64,000 nucleotides of DNA from Adiantum capillus-veneris (lineage: Eukaryota; Streptophyta; Polypodiopsida; Polypodiales; Pteridaceae), in assembly GCA_014529385.2 (NCBI GenBank), contig CM043958.1, forward strand, positions 75,651,169-75,715,168, read 5' to 3'. Both the position numbers and the translations under genes were made by a program. The notes below the pieces were generated by a model that saw only the letters and a list, made by a program, of their open reading frames with translations, ran no database searches and was not told where the DNA came from. Of the stretch, positions 13,203 through 26,607 are shown one piece after another; position 1 is the stretch's first letter, and the number at the start of each line of letters is the position of its first letter.

Positions 13203-13890
13203 GTGGTTCGTCACATTGAAGCAATTTTGGATGATTATGAAGAATATTTAGCAGATCTTGAAGAGGAAGGGTCAAATCTTGTGGTGGTTTCAAACTCGAT
13301 TGTGCCCGAGGTAAGAAACTTGCATTTTAATGACAGGGAAGATGAAGAAACTATACCAAGAGTCACTTTCAAGGACTCATTGGGCAAGAGAAATGATAGA
13401 AACAGTGGTAAAGCTTGGCAACATTGAGGAGACGGTATTAGCCCTTATAGACCATAGTTCAGAAATCAATCTTATGGCAAAGAATTTGCACCAGAAGGGG
13501 AAGTGGCCTATTGATGTGGATCATGGGTGGCAAATTCAAGCTGCCAACATGCTTCCTGGAGATCTTTACGTTGCATGTGCAAATGTTAAGGTAACTATTG
13601 GGGATGTCTATGGTGAGAAAAACTTTTTTATACAGGAGAATTCCTCCTACCCAGTGATTCTGGGACAGCCCTACATTACGACTGTGAGGATGGAACCGAA
13701 GGTGCTAGATGATGGATCGGCCTATGCCACGATTTGGAGCCAAGATGGTAAGAAAGAGGTTCAGTTTTTATCTGTATGTGTTGACCATGCCAAAAACAAA
13801 GACAGTTTACGTGATTGTCCAATGCCAAAGATACACAAAGAGTTCAAAGAACAAAGAGTTACTCAAGATTTTCTTGGGGTGCCACTCTAA
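13203..13890 (+). pseudogene. gypsy-1 aspartic protease
   Basis: The catalytic strand reads LALIDHSSEINLM (about 13441-13475), where gypsy proteases normally have D-T/S-G. The aspartate is kept but the glycine is lost. A strand with NFFIQENSSYPVILGQPYIT matches the second half of the fold (the 'ILG.P' motif). Open from 13330 to 13890, then stop. Cleavage activity is unlikely with this active site. Confidence 0.8.
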
Positions 13891-14378
13891 AGTGGGACTA
13901 TGGTGGTACAATTGAGGAGATGTTCTCGCAAAGAGAAACCTTCTCTTCATGATTTTTAAGACTGACATCTGAGGGTTCAATATCTTATAGAAAATTGAAT
14001 GATCTACCTAAGTGGGAGAAATGATATGTTTCAAGAATTTAAAGTGAATCGTACGGATGTGATGTGATGAAACCAGATGATGTGATTTTAGGAATCTTTG
14101 AAGAGATTTCTTACTGTTGACACTATGTCAAAGCTTGAGGATATCAAGGAAAACAAGTTAGAAAGTGGAATTGAAGTTGTTAAGGTGCACTCAATGGACA
14201 TGTACAAAGAGCTAGACATATACGAGGCACTCATGCATATTGAGGATGACTTGGGTAAAGAAGTTGAAGCACATGTAGAGACAAAGTACAAGAATATTGT
14301 AAAGAAAGTGAGACCAATGGCTACACCTCTACCAGAGGGAAGTGATGGGGTGAGTAAAGAAGCTTCTCGAGACAACCT

Positions 14379-15176
14379 ATGCTCAGAAATCCTAAGAACA
14401 TTGGTCATAAATTCACTAAAGATACATTGCAGCACCAGCTGAAGGTTAGAGAAGATGGTTTTCTCAACGAAGAGGAAATCAAGTGCTTTCAAGGTATCCT
14501 TGAAAAACACGGGAAAGCTTTTGATTTTGAGCCAAGTGAGATTGGGTGTGTGGATCCAAGTGTTGTTTCACCTATGGTTATATTCACTGTTCCTCACATG
14601 CCATGGAGCTTACGTCCCATTCTAGTTCCTAAAGCTCACTTTCCAAAGAAAATCAATTTTCTTAATGAGAAGATACAAATGGGAATTTTGGAGCCATCAT
14701 GTTCACCATATTCTAACCAATGGTTCACTGTTCCAAAGAAAAATGGTAATTTAAGGTTCATACAGGATATGTAGCCGGTTAACAAGGTAACAATCCGCAA
14801 TGTGGGTACTGGCCCAATTGTGGATGAATTTGTTGAGGCCTTTGCAGGTAGATCAATTTATTCTATGGGTGATCTTTACTCTTGATATGATCAATTTTAG
14901 TTAGATTTGAAGAGCAGAAATCTTACTACGATGTGTAAACCTCTCAGGCTGGTAAGGATGTGCACTCTACCACAGGGTGCTACTAATTCTGCAGCTCATA
15001 TGATGAGCGGCATGAATAAGGTATTAAGGGAATTTATCCCTCATGTTACTATGCCTTTCATTGATGATCTACCAATTAAAGTCTATGAGGAAGGCTCAAA
15101 AGATGAGGTAAAATATCAGAGTGGGTGCCGACAGTTTGTTGCTCAACATATTACTCACTGTGATGCTATTTTATAG
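14379..15176 (+). pseudogene. gypsy-1 reverse transcriptase
   Basis: Recognisable blocks are FEPSEIGCVDPSVV, PWSLRPILVPKAHFPK, MGILEPSCSPYSNQWF, VPKKNGNLRFIQDM then a stop (14772) followed by PVNKVTIRN, the MGDLYS block with stops around 14884, LPQGATNSAAHMMS and FIDD (15057-15068), a variant of the catalytic YxDD box. At least three nonsense codons, mostly TAG or TGA where CAG, TGG or GGA is expected, kill the frame. Confidence 0.88.
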
Positions 15177-15241
15177 AGGCTTGAAGAAGTTAACTTAACT
15201 CAAGGAGAAAATCAACTTGTGGTGGTAAAGAGGTTCTAATT

Positions 15242-16234
15242 GTGGGGAATATGTGCAGTCCAAAAGGTAGAAGGAAAAGCCCAACTAAAGTTGAAGCTAT
15301 TCAAAAGATGAAGGAAGGGTGCTCTTCGGTTATCGAAGTTCGTCGGTTTCTGGGTGCATGTGTATTTTATCTTATTTGGTTGCCACATTTTTCTCATGTT
15401 GCAAAAGTGCTTTATCAACTATTGAGAAAAGGTAAAAGATTTGTTTGGGAAGAAGTTCACACACATGCTATCAAGAAATTAAAGAAGATGCTTCTTGAGG
15501 CTCCGACCTTGAGGAAAGTTGACTACAAATGCGGAAGGCGAGTAATTTTAACATTTAACACTAGCCCAATAGGTATTGGGTGGGCTATAGGTCAAGATGA
15601 TGAAGAAGGGCACAAGTATGCGGTTCAATTTGGAGCAAAAGTGCTCAATGCTCACCAAAGAGGCTACCCACAGGTTAAGAGAGAACTTTGGGGTGTTGCT
15701 AATGCTCTAAGGCCTGATAAAGAATACTTTATTGGAGCTTCAGTCGTGATAGAGACAGATTTCTTGCCACTAATAGGGATGATTGCAAATTGCTCTACTC
15801 TGGATATTGCTATGATGCAATGGATAGCCTATATTAAGTCTCTTAACCTTGAATTTTGTCATATTGCAGGTAGAGATAATCCTATTGTAGATATGTTATC
15901 AAGAGCTAGTTTTGAAGATGAAGAAGAGATGCTAACCACAAGTGATGATGTTGGTTTGAAGTTCTATACATCTTCTTATATACATGAAAATTATGGAAAT
16001 ATTGCTCATACTTTTGAGGTATTTTTTGAGGAGTTCTATGATGGAGAATGGATTTTGATCGGTTGCTACCTTAGCACTCTTACTAAGCATGAAGGGTGGA
16101 TGGATCAAGAGTATAAAAAGAACAGAAAGAAAGCTTATGGATACTTTCTAAAGGATGGACGTTTATGGAAGCAACCAAAATGCTTTAGAGGGGTACCGCA
16201 ATGGGTTGTTTGTGAAAAAGCAACTCAACAATAG
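15242..16234 (+). pseudogene. gypsy-1 RT thumb/RNase H and start of integrase
   Basis: A 330-codon open stretch. It begins with the RT connection (RFLGACVFYLIWLPHFSHVA and LLRKGKRFVWEE). RNase H follows with LTFNTSPIGIGWAIGQ (the usual aspartate is replaced by asparagine), REL..VANALRPDK and IETDFLPLIGM, then the tether FCHIAGRDNPIVDMLSR. It ends just before the integrase finger. The motifs match Ty3/gypsy RNase H, but the Asp-to-Asn change probably inactivates it. Confidence 0.85.
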
Positions 16235-17430
16235 GTTATCAAAGAATTTCATGAAAGTTTATGGGCTGGACACATAGGGGTCTTGGCAACTTTTGTTAAG
16301 ATCAAGGATTGTTACTGGTGGAAAGGTATGTATAAAGATGTGGCTCAATTTGTGGAGAAATGCTCAATATGCCAACAATATTCTAATGTGCAACATCGAG
16401 ATGGATTGCATCACACCTATCCACTGGCCATGCACTACAAGTGGGTGGTGGACCTGATTATTATGCTAGTAGGTGTTTGGTAGATGCGGTATATTGTTCT
16501 TTCTAGAGAAGATCTTAGTAATAAGGTGGAAGGTAGAGCTTTGCCCACCAAAGCTACTAGTTTTGTATGCAAGTTTTTGCTTGATGATGTTATTTCCAAG
16601 TATGGATGTGTTGGTGGAATTACTGTTGATAGAGGAGAGCTGGATGCAGATGAAGCTTGTAATTTCTTTGCTCGCTTGGGCATTAAATTGGCTCTCACTA
16701 CAGCATACAATCCAGAGGGTAATGGTAAAAGTGAAAGAGGGCATCCACCTATTGTTAAATCTGTAGCGAAGGCATGCCAAGGACATATTGGTGATTGGCC
16801 TAATCTCCTACCATTTGCTTTATGGGCTGATCGAACTACACATAGTTCTGTTACAGGTTTTATGCCATTTGAGCTAATGTATGGGCAAAAACCCATTATG
16901 CCTACAAAGGAAGTGGTTATTTCTTGGATGGTAATGACATGGGAAGAATTTATGTCTACATAATATTTGCTTGCGTTGCGCATTTGCCAACTTGAAAGGC
17001 GTTAGGAAGATATTGAACAGGCTAAAGTAATGCTTAAGAAAGCAAGGTTGAAAAATAAAGCATCATTTGATGGTAAGCATAGACTACGACCTTATGCATT
17101 TGACGGTAAGCATAGGCTACAACTCATGCTATTAAAGATGGGGATTGGATCCTTGTATATGACAGTAGCGTGGAGAACCAGTACATTGCTATGCAAAAGA
17201 TGGTTAAAGGATGGTTTGGACCATATGTAGTACTTCATGTTTATGATAATGCGACCTATAAGTTATGTGAGCTTGATGGAACTGAGTTCAAGGTGCCTAT
17301 TGCGGGAAAAAGAATTAAGTTGTTAAAGCAACAAGAAGGTGAGATTAATATTGAATATTTCAACACAAATCAACCTCCTGAAGATAGTGTTATGTATGCA
17401 TCAGACGATGAGTCTGATGATGCTCTTGAT
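16235..17430 (+). pseudogene. gypsy-1 integrase
   Basis: An HHCC finger is visible: HESLWAGHIG (16250), CYWWKGMYKDVAQFVEKC and SICQQ. The core follows with the VDLIIM block, GGITVDRGELDADEA in place of the usual SD.G..F segment, and AYNPEGNGKSERGH containing the glutamate (E in KSERG). Stops at 16483 and 16963 and a small tandem duplication near 17071-17120 (CATAGACTACGAC/CATAGGCTACAAC) break it. The C-terminal part (17170-17430) carries the YVVLHVYDNATYKL barrel and an acidic tail. It fits a gypsy integrase of uncertain lineage. Confidence 0.85.
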
Positions 17431-17478
17431 GAGTGCTTTGTAAGTGCAATTGGCACAGACCGGAGGCTGTGCAGGTTC

Positions 17479-17490
17479 AGAGGGGGTGGA
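17479..17490 (+). other. gypsy-1 polypurine tract
   Basis: AGAGGGGGTGGA directly precedes the right LTR's TGTCATGC, the expected place for the plus-strand primer. Confidence 0.8.
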
Positions 17491-19766
<2,276 letters not shown>

Positions 19767-19975
19767 CCGCGTGGCCCCTTCCCCCTTCCCCATGCAACAA
19801 GGGAAAGTGGTTGACCACGTGGCCACGAGCCGGACTGCGTGCCCGCCTTGTGGCCACATGGTGTACCACTAGGCCACGAGCCGGCCTGCGTGCCCTCGTT
19901 GTGGCCACGTGGTGTACCACTAGGCCGTAGGGCAATGCGTGGCACTTGGGCCACGCCCCCCTCTCCCCCCCCCGC
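19767..19975. repeat. GC-rich 51-bp tandem repeat between two elements
   Basis: Two copies of a 51-bp unit (19821-19871 and 19872-19922) begin GGCCACGAGCCGGNCTGCGT and include gtggccac and ggtgtaccacta. C-runs follow to 19975. It is the gap between gypsy-1 and gypsy-2. The left flank of gypsy-1 (9040-9075) has the same GTGGCC flavour. Confidence 0.85.
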
Positions 19976-21269
19976 CTCCAATAGGCTTTTGTATTATAGA
20001 TTCTCCCATCAAGAGAGACTTGGTACAATACAATCTTTGTGTTCCTTGTGACCTAGTTAATGCAATGAAGATGGAAATCTTCATGCATCACGAGCATAAT
20101 ATGATCTTGTAAAAGCATTAACCATCCATGGAATCAGTCCTAAGGCCTCAAACACCTTCAAAGGTGGAGAGAGCTAGTGAGGAATGAAGGCAGGGAAGAG
20201 GAAGAAGAAACATTCATAGATAGTCCCTCACTTATCATCACTCTTCTTTCTTAGAATAGCATAATAGCACAACAATGAAGATGGAGAAGATGGCAAGCTT
20301 AAGCATTGCGGCATGGATCTTGGTTAGATATGCATTCCATAGCCAAGAGTGTTTGTGTAGGATCTCAGCTTCTCAACAAGCTTGGAGAAGGAGATGGAGA
20401 TCTTGCACTTTGCACAAGTGAGAATGAGCTTGTGAGTCTTTGTGAGAGAGAGTATACCCCCCAAGCACACCCCTAGCTTCTCTTCGTCGACCCCCCCTTC
20501 TAGCTCATGAGAGAATTTGATTGGACCCCTACAAGCTAATCCAATCACATGCTTTAGTTAAATCAAGTAGCCATGCAAGCATTGGGACCAATGTCCCCGT
20601 TTCCCCTTTGAGAGAGAGAACATGGTAAATTCATAAACAATTAATTAATTTAGCTAAATTATCATTGGACCCCTTGAGAGGCCAACCAATCGGCTTTAGG
20701 CACACCATGAGGCCAGCATAGAGAGGAATTTGACAAGTGTCCTTGTTGATTCTTTAGACCAAGCTTGCCTTGTGTGAGGGTGTGTGTGTTCTCTCTCATG
20801 CGCCTACAATGAGGGTTTGCCTCCCCTTGAGTAGGGATCATTTTGAATTTTGGGAACACCTTGAACCCCTTAAGCTCCTTAGTCATGGAGCACCTTAGAA
20901 CCTTAGTCATTAAGCATCTCAAGCACCTTAGTCATGAAGCACGAGAACCATCTCAAGCACCTTAGTCAGGAAGCATGACAAGCACCTCAAGCACCTTATC
21001 AGCAAGCACAACAAGCACCTCAGGCACAACCCTAGCTCTCCTTAGTTCAAAGGACTCTTAATACTAACCTTTTGGAGTTCTTTAATGAAGCTAAACCTAA
21101 GGTCCTTAAGCTCCATTAGCTAGCCTTTCTCTTTGATAGACCATCTCTCATTTGGACCCTTTAACCTTGGCCCCCTGTTGAGCTAGATCCATAAGCACAT
21201 GTCTATATTCTAACCATTGTTCCCATTTATTCTCAGTTAAATATGAGAAAATAATTTGGGTTGGTTACA
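19976..21269 (-). repeat. gypsy-2 3' LTR (left copy)
   Basis: On the minus strand it begins TGTAACCAACCCAAATTATT at 21269, directly after the chromodomain stop. It is homologous to 26608-27935 throughout, e.g. tgtattatagattctcccat. The left border is set only by where homology ends. It contains a minisatellite at about 20870-21030. Confidence 0.82.
20870..21030. repeat. Minisatellite in the gypsy-2 left LTR
   Basis: Degenerate units of about 25-32 bp built on caagcaccttagtcannaag are repeated about five times. The right LTR has the corresponding array near 27505-27660 with a different unit order. Confidence 0.85.
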
Positions 21270-21271
21270 TG

Positions 21272-21565
21272 TTAAATGTAATCTAATGTAGCATTGTAAG
21301 CATTGACACGGTTCATAATATCCTTAAGCCGTATTCCTTGCATCCATCTAGCAACTTCAAAAGGAAAATTTTTGAACTTAATAAGATATTGTCGGATAAT
21401 CTTACCATGTCGTAGTACCTTGTCTTCATGCCGAAGGATAGATTCTGGTGGTAGCACCTCTTCTTGGTCTTTGATTTCTGGATGGTCTTCAATAATTGGT
21501 TCTCTTGGTGGATCTTCTTTGTAGGGATTAAGTAGGCTCAAATGAAAGCATTGTGTATGAGCCAA
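21272..21565 (-). pseudogene. gypsy-2 integrase C-terminus with chromodomain
   Basis: It reads PPESILRHEDKVLRHGKII, then QYLIKFKNFPFEVARW, the chromodomain pattern of plant chromoviruses (P-E-x-I-L..., YLIKWK-like strand, then a W closing the aromatic cage). Lys-Phe replaces Lys-Trp in the 'KWK' position. Such domains read histone marks and steer insertion. The stop codon lies three bases before the LTR. Confidence 0.82.
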
Positions 21566-22510
21566 TGGTTGAAAAAACTGAGTTGATAAGCCATGTCATT
21601 GATTGGCTTCAAGATTTGAAAAGGACCATAGTATCTTTTTGCTAGTTTTGCATAATACTTTTGATGGTCCGTAGGATTTTTGCCCATCGTTGGCCTTAAT
21701 TCAACCTTGGGGAACTTGAGTAAGATGCAATCATTTTCTTTGAATGTTAAGGCCCTTCTGTGCTTATTAGCAACAACTTTTTGCCTTTGTTGAGAGATGG
21801 ATATAGCCCTCCTTAATATTTTGGAAAGATTCTTGTAGGTCACGGGTATATTCATCGGCATCGAAGATCTTCCCATGTACTTTAAGTAGAAAGGGACTTT
21901 TAGGTTTTCCCTCTATGATCTAAAAATGTGCCTTTCTTGTAGTAGTATGGAAAATAATATTGTACGTATATTCTACAAGAGGTAAGTACTTCTCCCATTG
22001 TGAGAATTGATCTACTTCTGTAACATAAGTCTTTAGTAGACAGAGAATTGTAAGATTAACTATTTCAATTTGGCCATTTTTTAGTGGGTGATAGGCCAAA
22101 GAGAAATTCAATCTTGTCCCTATATTTTCAAAGAGACCTTACACAAAATTACTGGTCATTCTAGGATCTCTATCTGACACAATAGATGTTGGAAATCCAT
22201 GGTGTTTGAAAATCTAAGATATGAAGAGGGTTTCTATTTGGTGTGCTTTAATAGTCTTTTTGATAGGAATAAAGTGTGCTTGCTTGCTAAACCTTTTGAA
22301 TATTGTCCATATTCCCATATGCCCATGGATAGACTTGGGTAATCCCAAGATCAAATCCATGGATATATTCTCCCATGGTGAATTATGGATTGTCAATGGC
22401 TGGAGTAATCTAGGCTGCTTCCCTCTATCATACTTGGTCTTTTGGCATACCCCACATTTAGAAACATACTCTTGTATGTCTACTTTCATGGTAGGCCAAT
22501 AGAAGTATGT
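21538..22510 (-). pseudogene. gypsy-2 integrase
   Basis: The zinc finger end is CGVCQKTKYDRGKQ (about 22455). The core has SMDLILGLPKS (first Asp), SIVSDRDPRMTS (second Asp, about 22145-22190) and YHPLKNGQIEIVN (Glu, about 22080). The C-terminal barrel shows CILLKFPKVELRP and KRYYGPFQILKPI. Four frame changes and a stop after NFV separate the parts. Catalytic residues are still recognisable. Confidence 0.85.
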
Positions 22511-23300
22511 TTGTACTCCTCAAAGAGAAGGTTGAATGCCTCTATGCCCCACATAGGGAGGATGGGATTCATACATGATTTTCTCACAAAGGGAGTGGGT
22601 AACACATAGCCTATTGCCATGAACAAGATAACCATCCTGCAAGATGAATGGTTCTTCTTTCTTTCCCAATTCAAGGGCCGAAATTATGTCTCTAAATTTG
22701 GGGTCAGTAGCATACTCATCTATCATAAAAGGTAGATCATTGTGAGTCTCTATAGACATCGCATTAATCTTGGTTGTCGTGAAAGTGCATCAGCCACTTG
22801 ATTGTTCTTACCAGCAATGTGAGAAATATGAAAGTAAAATTTCGAAAGAAAATTTGCCCATCTCGTTTTTTTGTTGAAAAGCTTGGTTTGTGCCATGAAG
22901 TATTTGAGACTTTGGTGTTCTGTTTGCAAAATAAATGGAGTACCCAATAAATAGTGCTTCCATGTGTCTAGGGAATGTAGAACAACTAAAAGATATTTTT
23001 TGTATATGCCCAAGACTTTTTCATCGGCATTGAGCCTTCAACTCTCATATGATATGGCATGACCTTTTTGAAGAAAAATGGTTTCAAGGCAATCACCACA
23101 AGCAGCACATTGGACCTTAAATGGATTTGAGAGATCCGGAAGCATAAGGACTGGTTGAGAGGTAAGCTTCTCTTTGAGCTTGTAAAAAGAGTTTTTCTCC
23201 TTAGCATTCCATAAGTACTTAACATTTTTCCTTGTTAAGTCATGCAATGGTCCTGCTATTTGAGAGAATTTGGCTATGAAGCGTCTCTGAAGCATCTATA
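22511..23300 (-). pseudogene. gypsy-2 RNase H and linker
   Basis: Ordered fragments read FSQIAGPLHDLTRKN (RT thumb end), PVLMLPDLSNPFKV (RNase H start, where the usual FEVxxDAS is altered to VQCAACGD), HSLDTWKHYLLGTPFILQTE, HQSLKYFMAQ and HISHIAGKNNQVADALSRQP, the gypsy tether. The first catalytic Asp appears shifted or lost. Three frames are used. Confidence 0.83.
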
Positions 23301-23953
23301 GTATGCACACATAGCAATAAAGCTTTGTACTCATGTAGATTCCTTATATTAGGCAATGCTTTTATTACCATTAACTTTGATGGATCCATATAGATACCAT
23401 CTTGAGAGATAATATGACCTAAGTACTGAATCTCTTGAAGGAAACATTTGCTCTTCTTTTGATTGATAAAAAGTTTGTTCTCCCTCAAAGCTTGAAAAAT
23501 TATATGGAGATGTTGCTTGTACTCCTCCAAGGACTTGGATTAGATAATGATACCATAAAAGAACACTCTAGTGAACTTGCAATAGGGTATAAATATTTTG
23601 TCCATTAAACGATTGAATGTGGCCGGTGCATTAGTCAAGCCGAAAGGCATGACTAGATATTTATAAAGACGAAACGTTGTTTTTATGATATCTTCATTCA
23701 ATATCCATATTTGATGATAGCCACTTTTAAGGTCAATCCTACTGAAGTAGGTCAAACCTTGTAGCTTATCAGATAGATTTTCTACCCACGGTACGGGAAA
23801 TTTGTTTTTGATAGTGATACGGTTTAGTGCTCGATAGTCCACACACATGCGGTATGTACCATCTTTCTTTTTCACTAAAAGGACTGGAGAACAAAAGGGA
23901 GAGGAGCTAGGCCTCACCATCCCTTTATCTACCAATTCTTGTACTTGCCTCAT
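23240..23953 (-). pseudogene. gypsy-2 reverse transcriptase, active site destroyed
   Basis: Strong RT motifs: GMVRPSSSPFCSPVLLVKKK, YRMCVDYRALN, FSRIDLKSGYHQI and MPFGLTNAPATFNRLM. The catalytic box, normally [YF]xDD, reads VFFYGIII (about 23543-23565), so both aspartates are gone. A stop follows and the palm end continues in another frame (HIIFQALRENKLFINQKKS, YLGHIISQDG). The element cannot copy itself with this enzyme. Confidence 0.9.
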
Positions 23954-24045
23954 GATCTCCTCTTGTTGAGATTGTGAAACTTGATAAGGAGTCTTATTGT
24001 ACAGTGAGCTTCCTGGTAGTAGCTCAATTCAATGGTCATCATCTC

Positions 24046-24600
24046 CTAGTTTTGGAGGTAAGTCCAAAGGGATATCACATCTTGGAATCTATTTAGAAAA
24101 TTAGACAAGTCTAATTCTTCTTGATTCCTAACACTGTGCTTTGTTAAAACATTCACATCATTTAGAGACTCCTTCATAAAAATCATGTACGTAGAAACTA
24201 AGCTTTTCATCGACTTATCAAAAGCAAGTGAATTTACAAGTGTTATAGTATGAGTGGACTCATTAGCATCTATATACATTCTCTTTTCCTTGTAGGTGAA
24301 GTAGACTCTTCTTTCGAGGAACTTCATGTTGGCAGCCATGTGGTTGCACCATGGTTCCCCTAGGATAACATCCTCATGTTGGAGAGGAGAGATGAAGAAG
24401 TCTTCTTTGTTGACGTAGCTTTGGACATGAAGACTCAACTTCCCAATCAAGGGAGTAACAGAGGCTTGTTGTCCCTTGAAAGCTCCCATCTTGAAAGCTT
24501 GAATGCCCAACTTAGTGGCCAACTCCATTGATATGAAGTTGCAAGTAGAGCTAGGGTCAAATAAGATGAAGGCATCATTCTCCCTTATCTTCCCCCAAGC
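24046..24600 (-). pseudogene. gypsy-2 protease
   Basis: The active-site strand reads ILFDPSSTCNFIS (about 24545-24585), where this family has D-P-G-S-T. The aspartate is kept and Gly becomes Ser. Next come LIGKLSLHVQSY, FFISPLQHEDVILGEPW (the 'ILG.PW' strand) and a long linker to RT. It is open for 160 codons from 24528. Confidence 0.82.
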
Positions 24601-25889
24601 ATAGGAGAGAGATGATCCTTTGCAATGACAATCCTCTTTTGGAGCTTTGATCGTTGAAGCTCTAGGAGTCTCATTGCATGCATTTCTTTTGGGGCAATAA
24701 CGATAGCCATGTCCTTGCTCCCCACACTTAAAACATTTGTGATCCTTACAAAAATCTTAAAGCTCTTCTGGAGAGAGTTTATTTTTACGTTTGTAAACTC
24801 CCTTCTCCTTGGACCAATTGTTGTTGTTGGAATTTTCTTGGGAAGAATTTTGGGCATTGTTTTGCCCCCTTTGCATCACTTTTGTCTTTGCTCTCCATGG
24901 GCTTGGCATTCCTTCTAGCCCCTTGTTGGAAATTGATGCACAAAGAAACCATAGTGTGGTGGATTACTTTGGTGATAGAACTAGGCCATTGAGAGTTGCC
25001 ATTTTTCGGGTAATCTCGCACAAAATTGCTGCTTTTTTTCGGCAAAGTCTATCTTCTGAAAGACAGTAGCCATGAGATGTAAATCCCAAAACTTTTCCAC
25101 ATATTTGTGTATAGATTTGTTGGAGAGAAGCTTCAAACTGAACCATTTGGTAAGCACTATGTCCTTTGCATCTCTTGCAAGGATTTTCTTCATGATGGAA
25201 ACTGGTAGAGTTTTCAATGTCTTTGGGGCTTTGCTATTTCCACAAAGGTTAGCCCATCATTGACGAGTAGATTTCTAGAAGTGCATAGCCACATGGGGTG
25301 TAGCTTGGAGGATTCCGTGAAGCCCTTGACTCCAAAGGCCGCATCAAATTGCTAGATGAAGGCCAATACTTTGTTGGTGGCACCAAAGGTGCCATCATCT
25401 GTAAGAAAAGAGGTACTCTTTCCTCTCTCTTTGAATTTCTTGAGCTTTTGAGACCTTCTCCTTGCAGGTTAAGATTTGCGATGTCCTCTCCTCTTGTATT
25501 CTCTAGAAGAATAGCTATTGCTCTTGTCGAAAGAGGGGGAAGGTGAAGAAGAAGGAGAAGAGGGTGACCTCTTTCTTGCCTTTTTCTTCCTTTATTTCCT
25601 CTCTTCCCTTTCAGAGTGATGAGAAGAAGGAATATGGAATGACTGTTTCCTCTTGGGAACAACTAGCAACCATTTAGACCTCCATCTTTGTGAAGCCACA
25701 TCTTCAGAGGAACTTAGGAATTTTCTTCTTTCTTGTTCTTTGGACTCCTCCTCTCTTATGGGAGGGAGTCTTGTTTTGGGAGTCTCATTAAGAGGCCTCA
25801 TAAGCTCTCTCCCCTCTTGAAGAGGAAGGGAAATCTCATAAGCACAAAGTTGTTGAGTAACTTTGACTTGCAAAGTAGGGCTGCCCATA
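24601..25889 (-). pseudogene. gypsy-2 Gag
   Basis: From an ATG at 25889 (MGSPTLQVKVTQQLCAYEIS), a charged N-terminus leads to the capsid motifs RASRNPP / KTLPVSIMKKILARDAKD, VLTKWFSLKLLSNKSIHKYV and FWDLHLMATVFQKIDF, spread over three frames. A zinc knuckle KCFKCGEQGHGYRYC (24692-24736) is intact at all four ligands (CX2CX4HX4C). Frameshifts near 25250, 24980 and 24860 break it. Confidence 0.82.
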
Positions 25890-26380
25890 GCTTGTTACAA
25901 CCTAGTAGCAAGGTAATTAACAAACATGGGGGCATCATCATTAGCACCTTCATGTGCAAAATCAAAGCTATCAATGTTCATTCTACTCTCTTGGTTTCTG
26001 TCATCCATGCTAATTAAAATTAAGTATATATTACTTTGTGCTTTGGTACCTTCAAAAACCTTAGTTTCTACTCTTCTTTACCTTTGAAATTATTTATCAA
26101 GTAGCCACACCCGTGGTTTAAAGTACGTTGATTGCAAAGACTACTGGAGAGGGTATAACATTGCTCAGCTGATTATGGTTCCTATTGAGCTTGCTCGTAG
26201 CTCAAGCATCAAGAGACTCCATTTTTAAGACTATAGCTCCCAATGGTGTACCTCGAATTAAGTCCTTCTCAACCAAGATAATAAATCCATGTCCCACTTA
26301 CCCTATTGCAATGAACAAGTGCAACCTTTTGTGGACAACTGAAGGACCTCTCTTCTTAATCAAGAGAAGAGAAACCAATA

Positions 26381-26392
26381 GCTATGATACCA
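26381..26392 (-). other. Candidate gypsy-2 primer-binding site
   Basis: The minus strand reads TGGTATCATAGC, one base off the Met-tRNA primer sequence. It lies about 215 bp inside the region where LTR homology ends, so either the LTR is longer than 1.33 kb and the left copy is truncated, or this match is chance. Confidence 0.4.
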
Positions 26393-26607
26393 AAGTAATG
26401 GAAATGGCATGTAAACTTGAAGAATAGCGGAATTAAGAGAATTAGAGTGAGCATTTTCATGAGACTACTTTGAGAACGTAAAGGGTGAACTTATTCACAT
26501 TAGTAACATAACCAATATACTTAATTAACTTGGCATGAACAATAATTTTGCAAGAGAGAGATTTAGAGAACTTGACAACAACTGAGGATCAAATTTATGT
26601 GGAGATG

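Noticed and set aside
20870-21030. CRISPR-like array in regularly repeated units
   Set aside because: Units are degenerate, contiguous and without unique spacers, in a plant LTR: a minisatellite.
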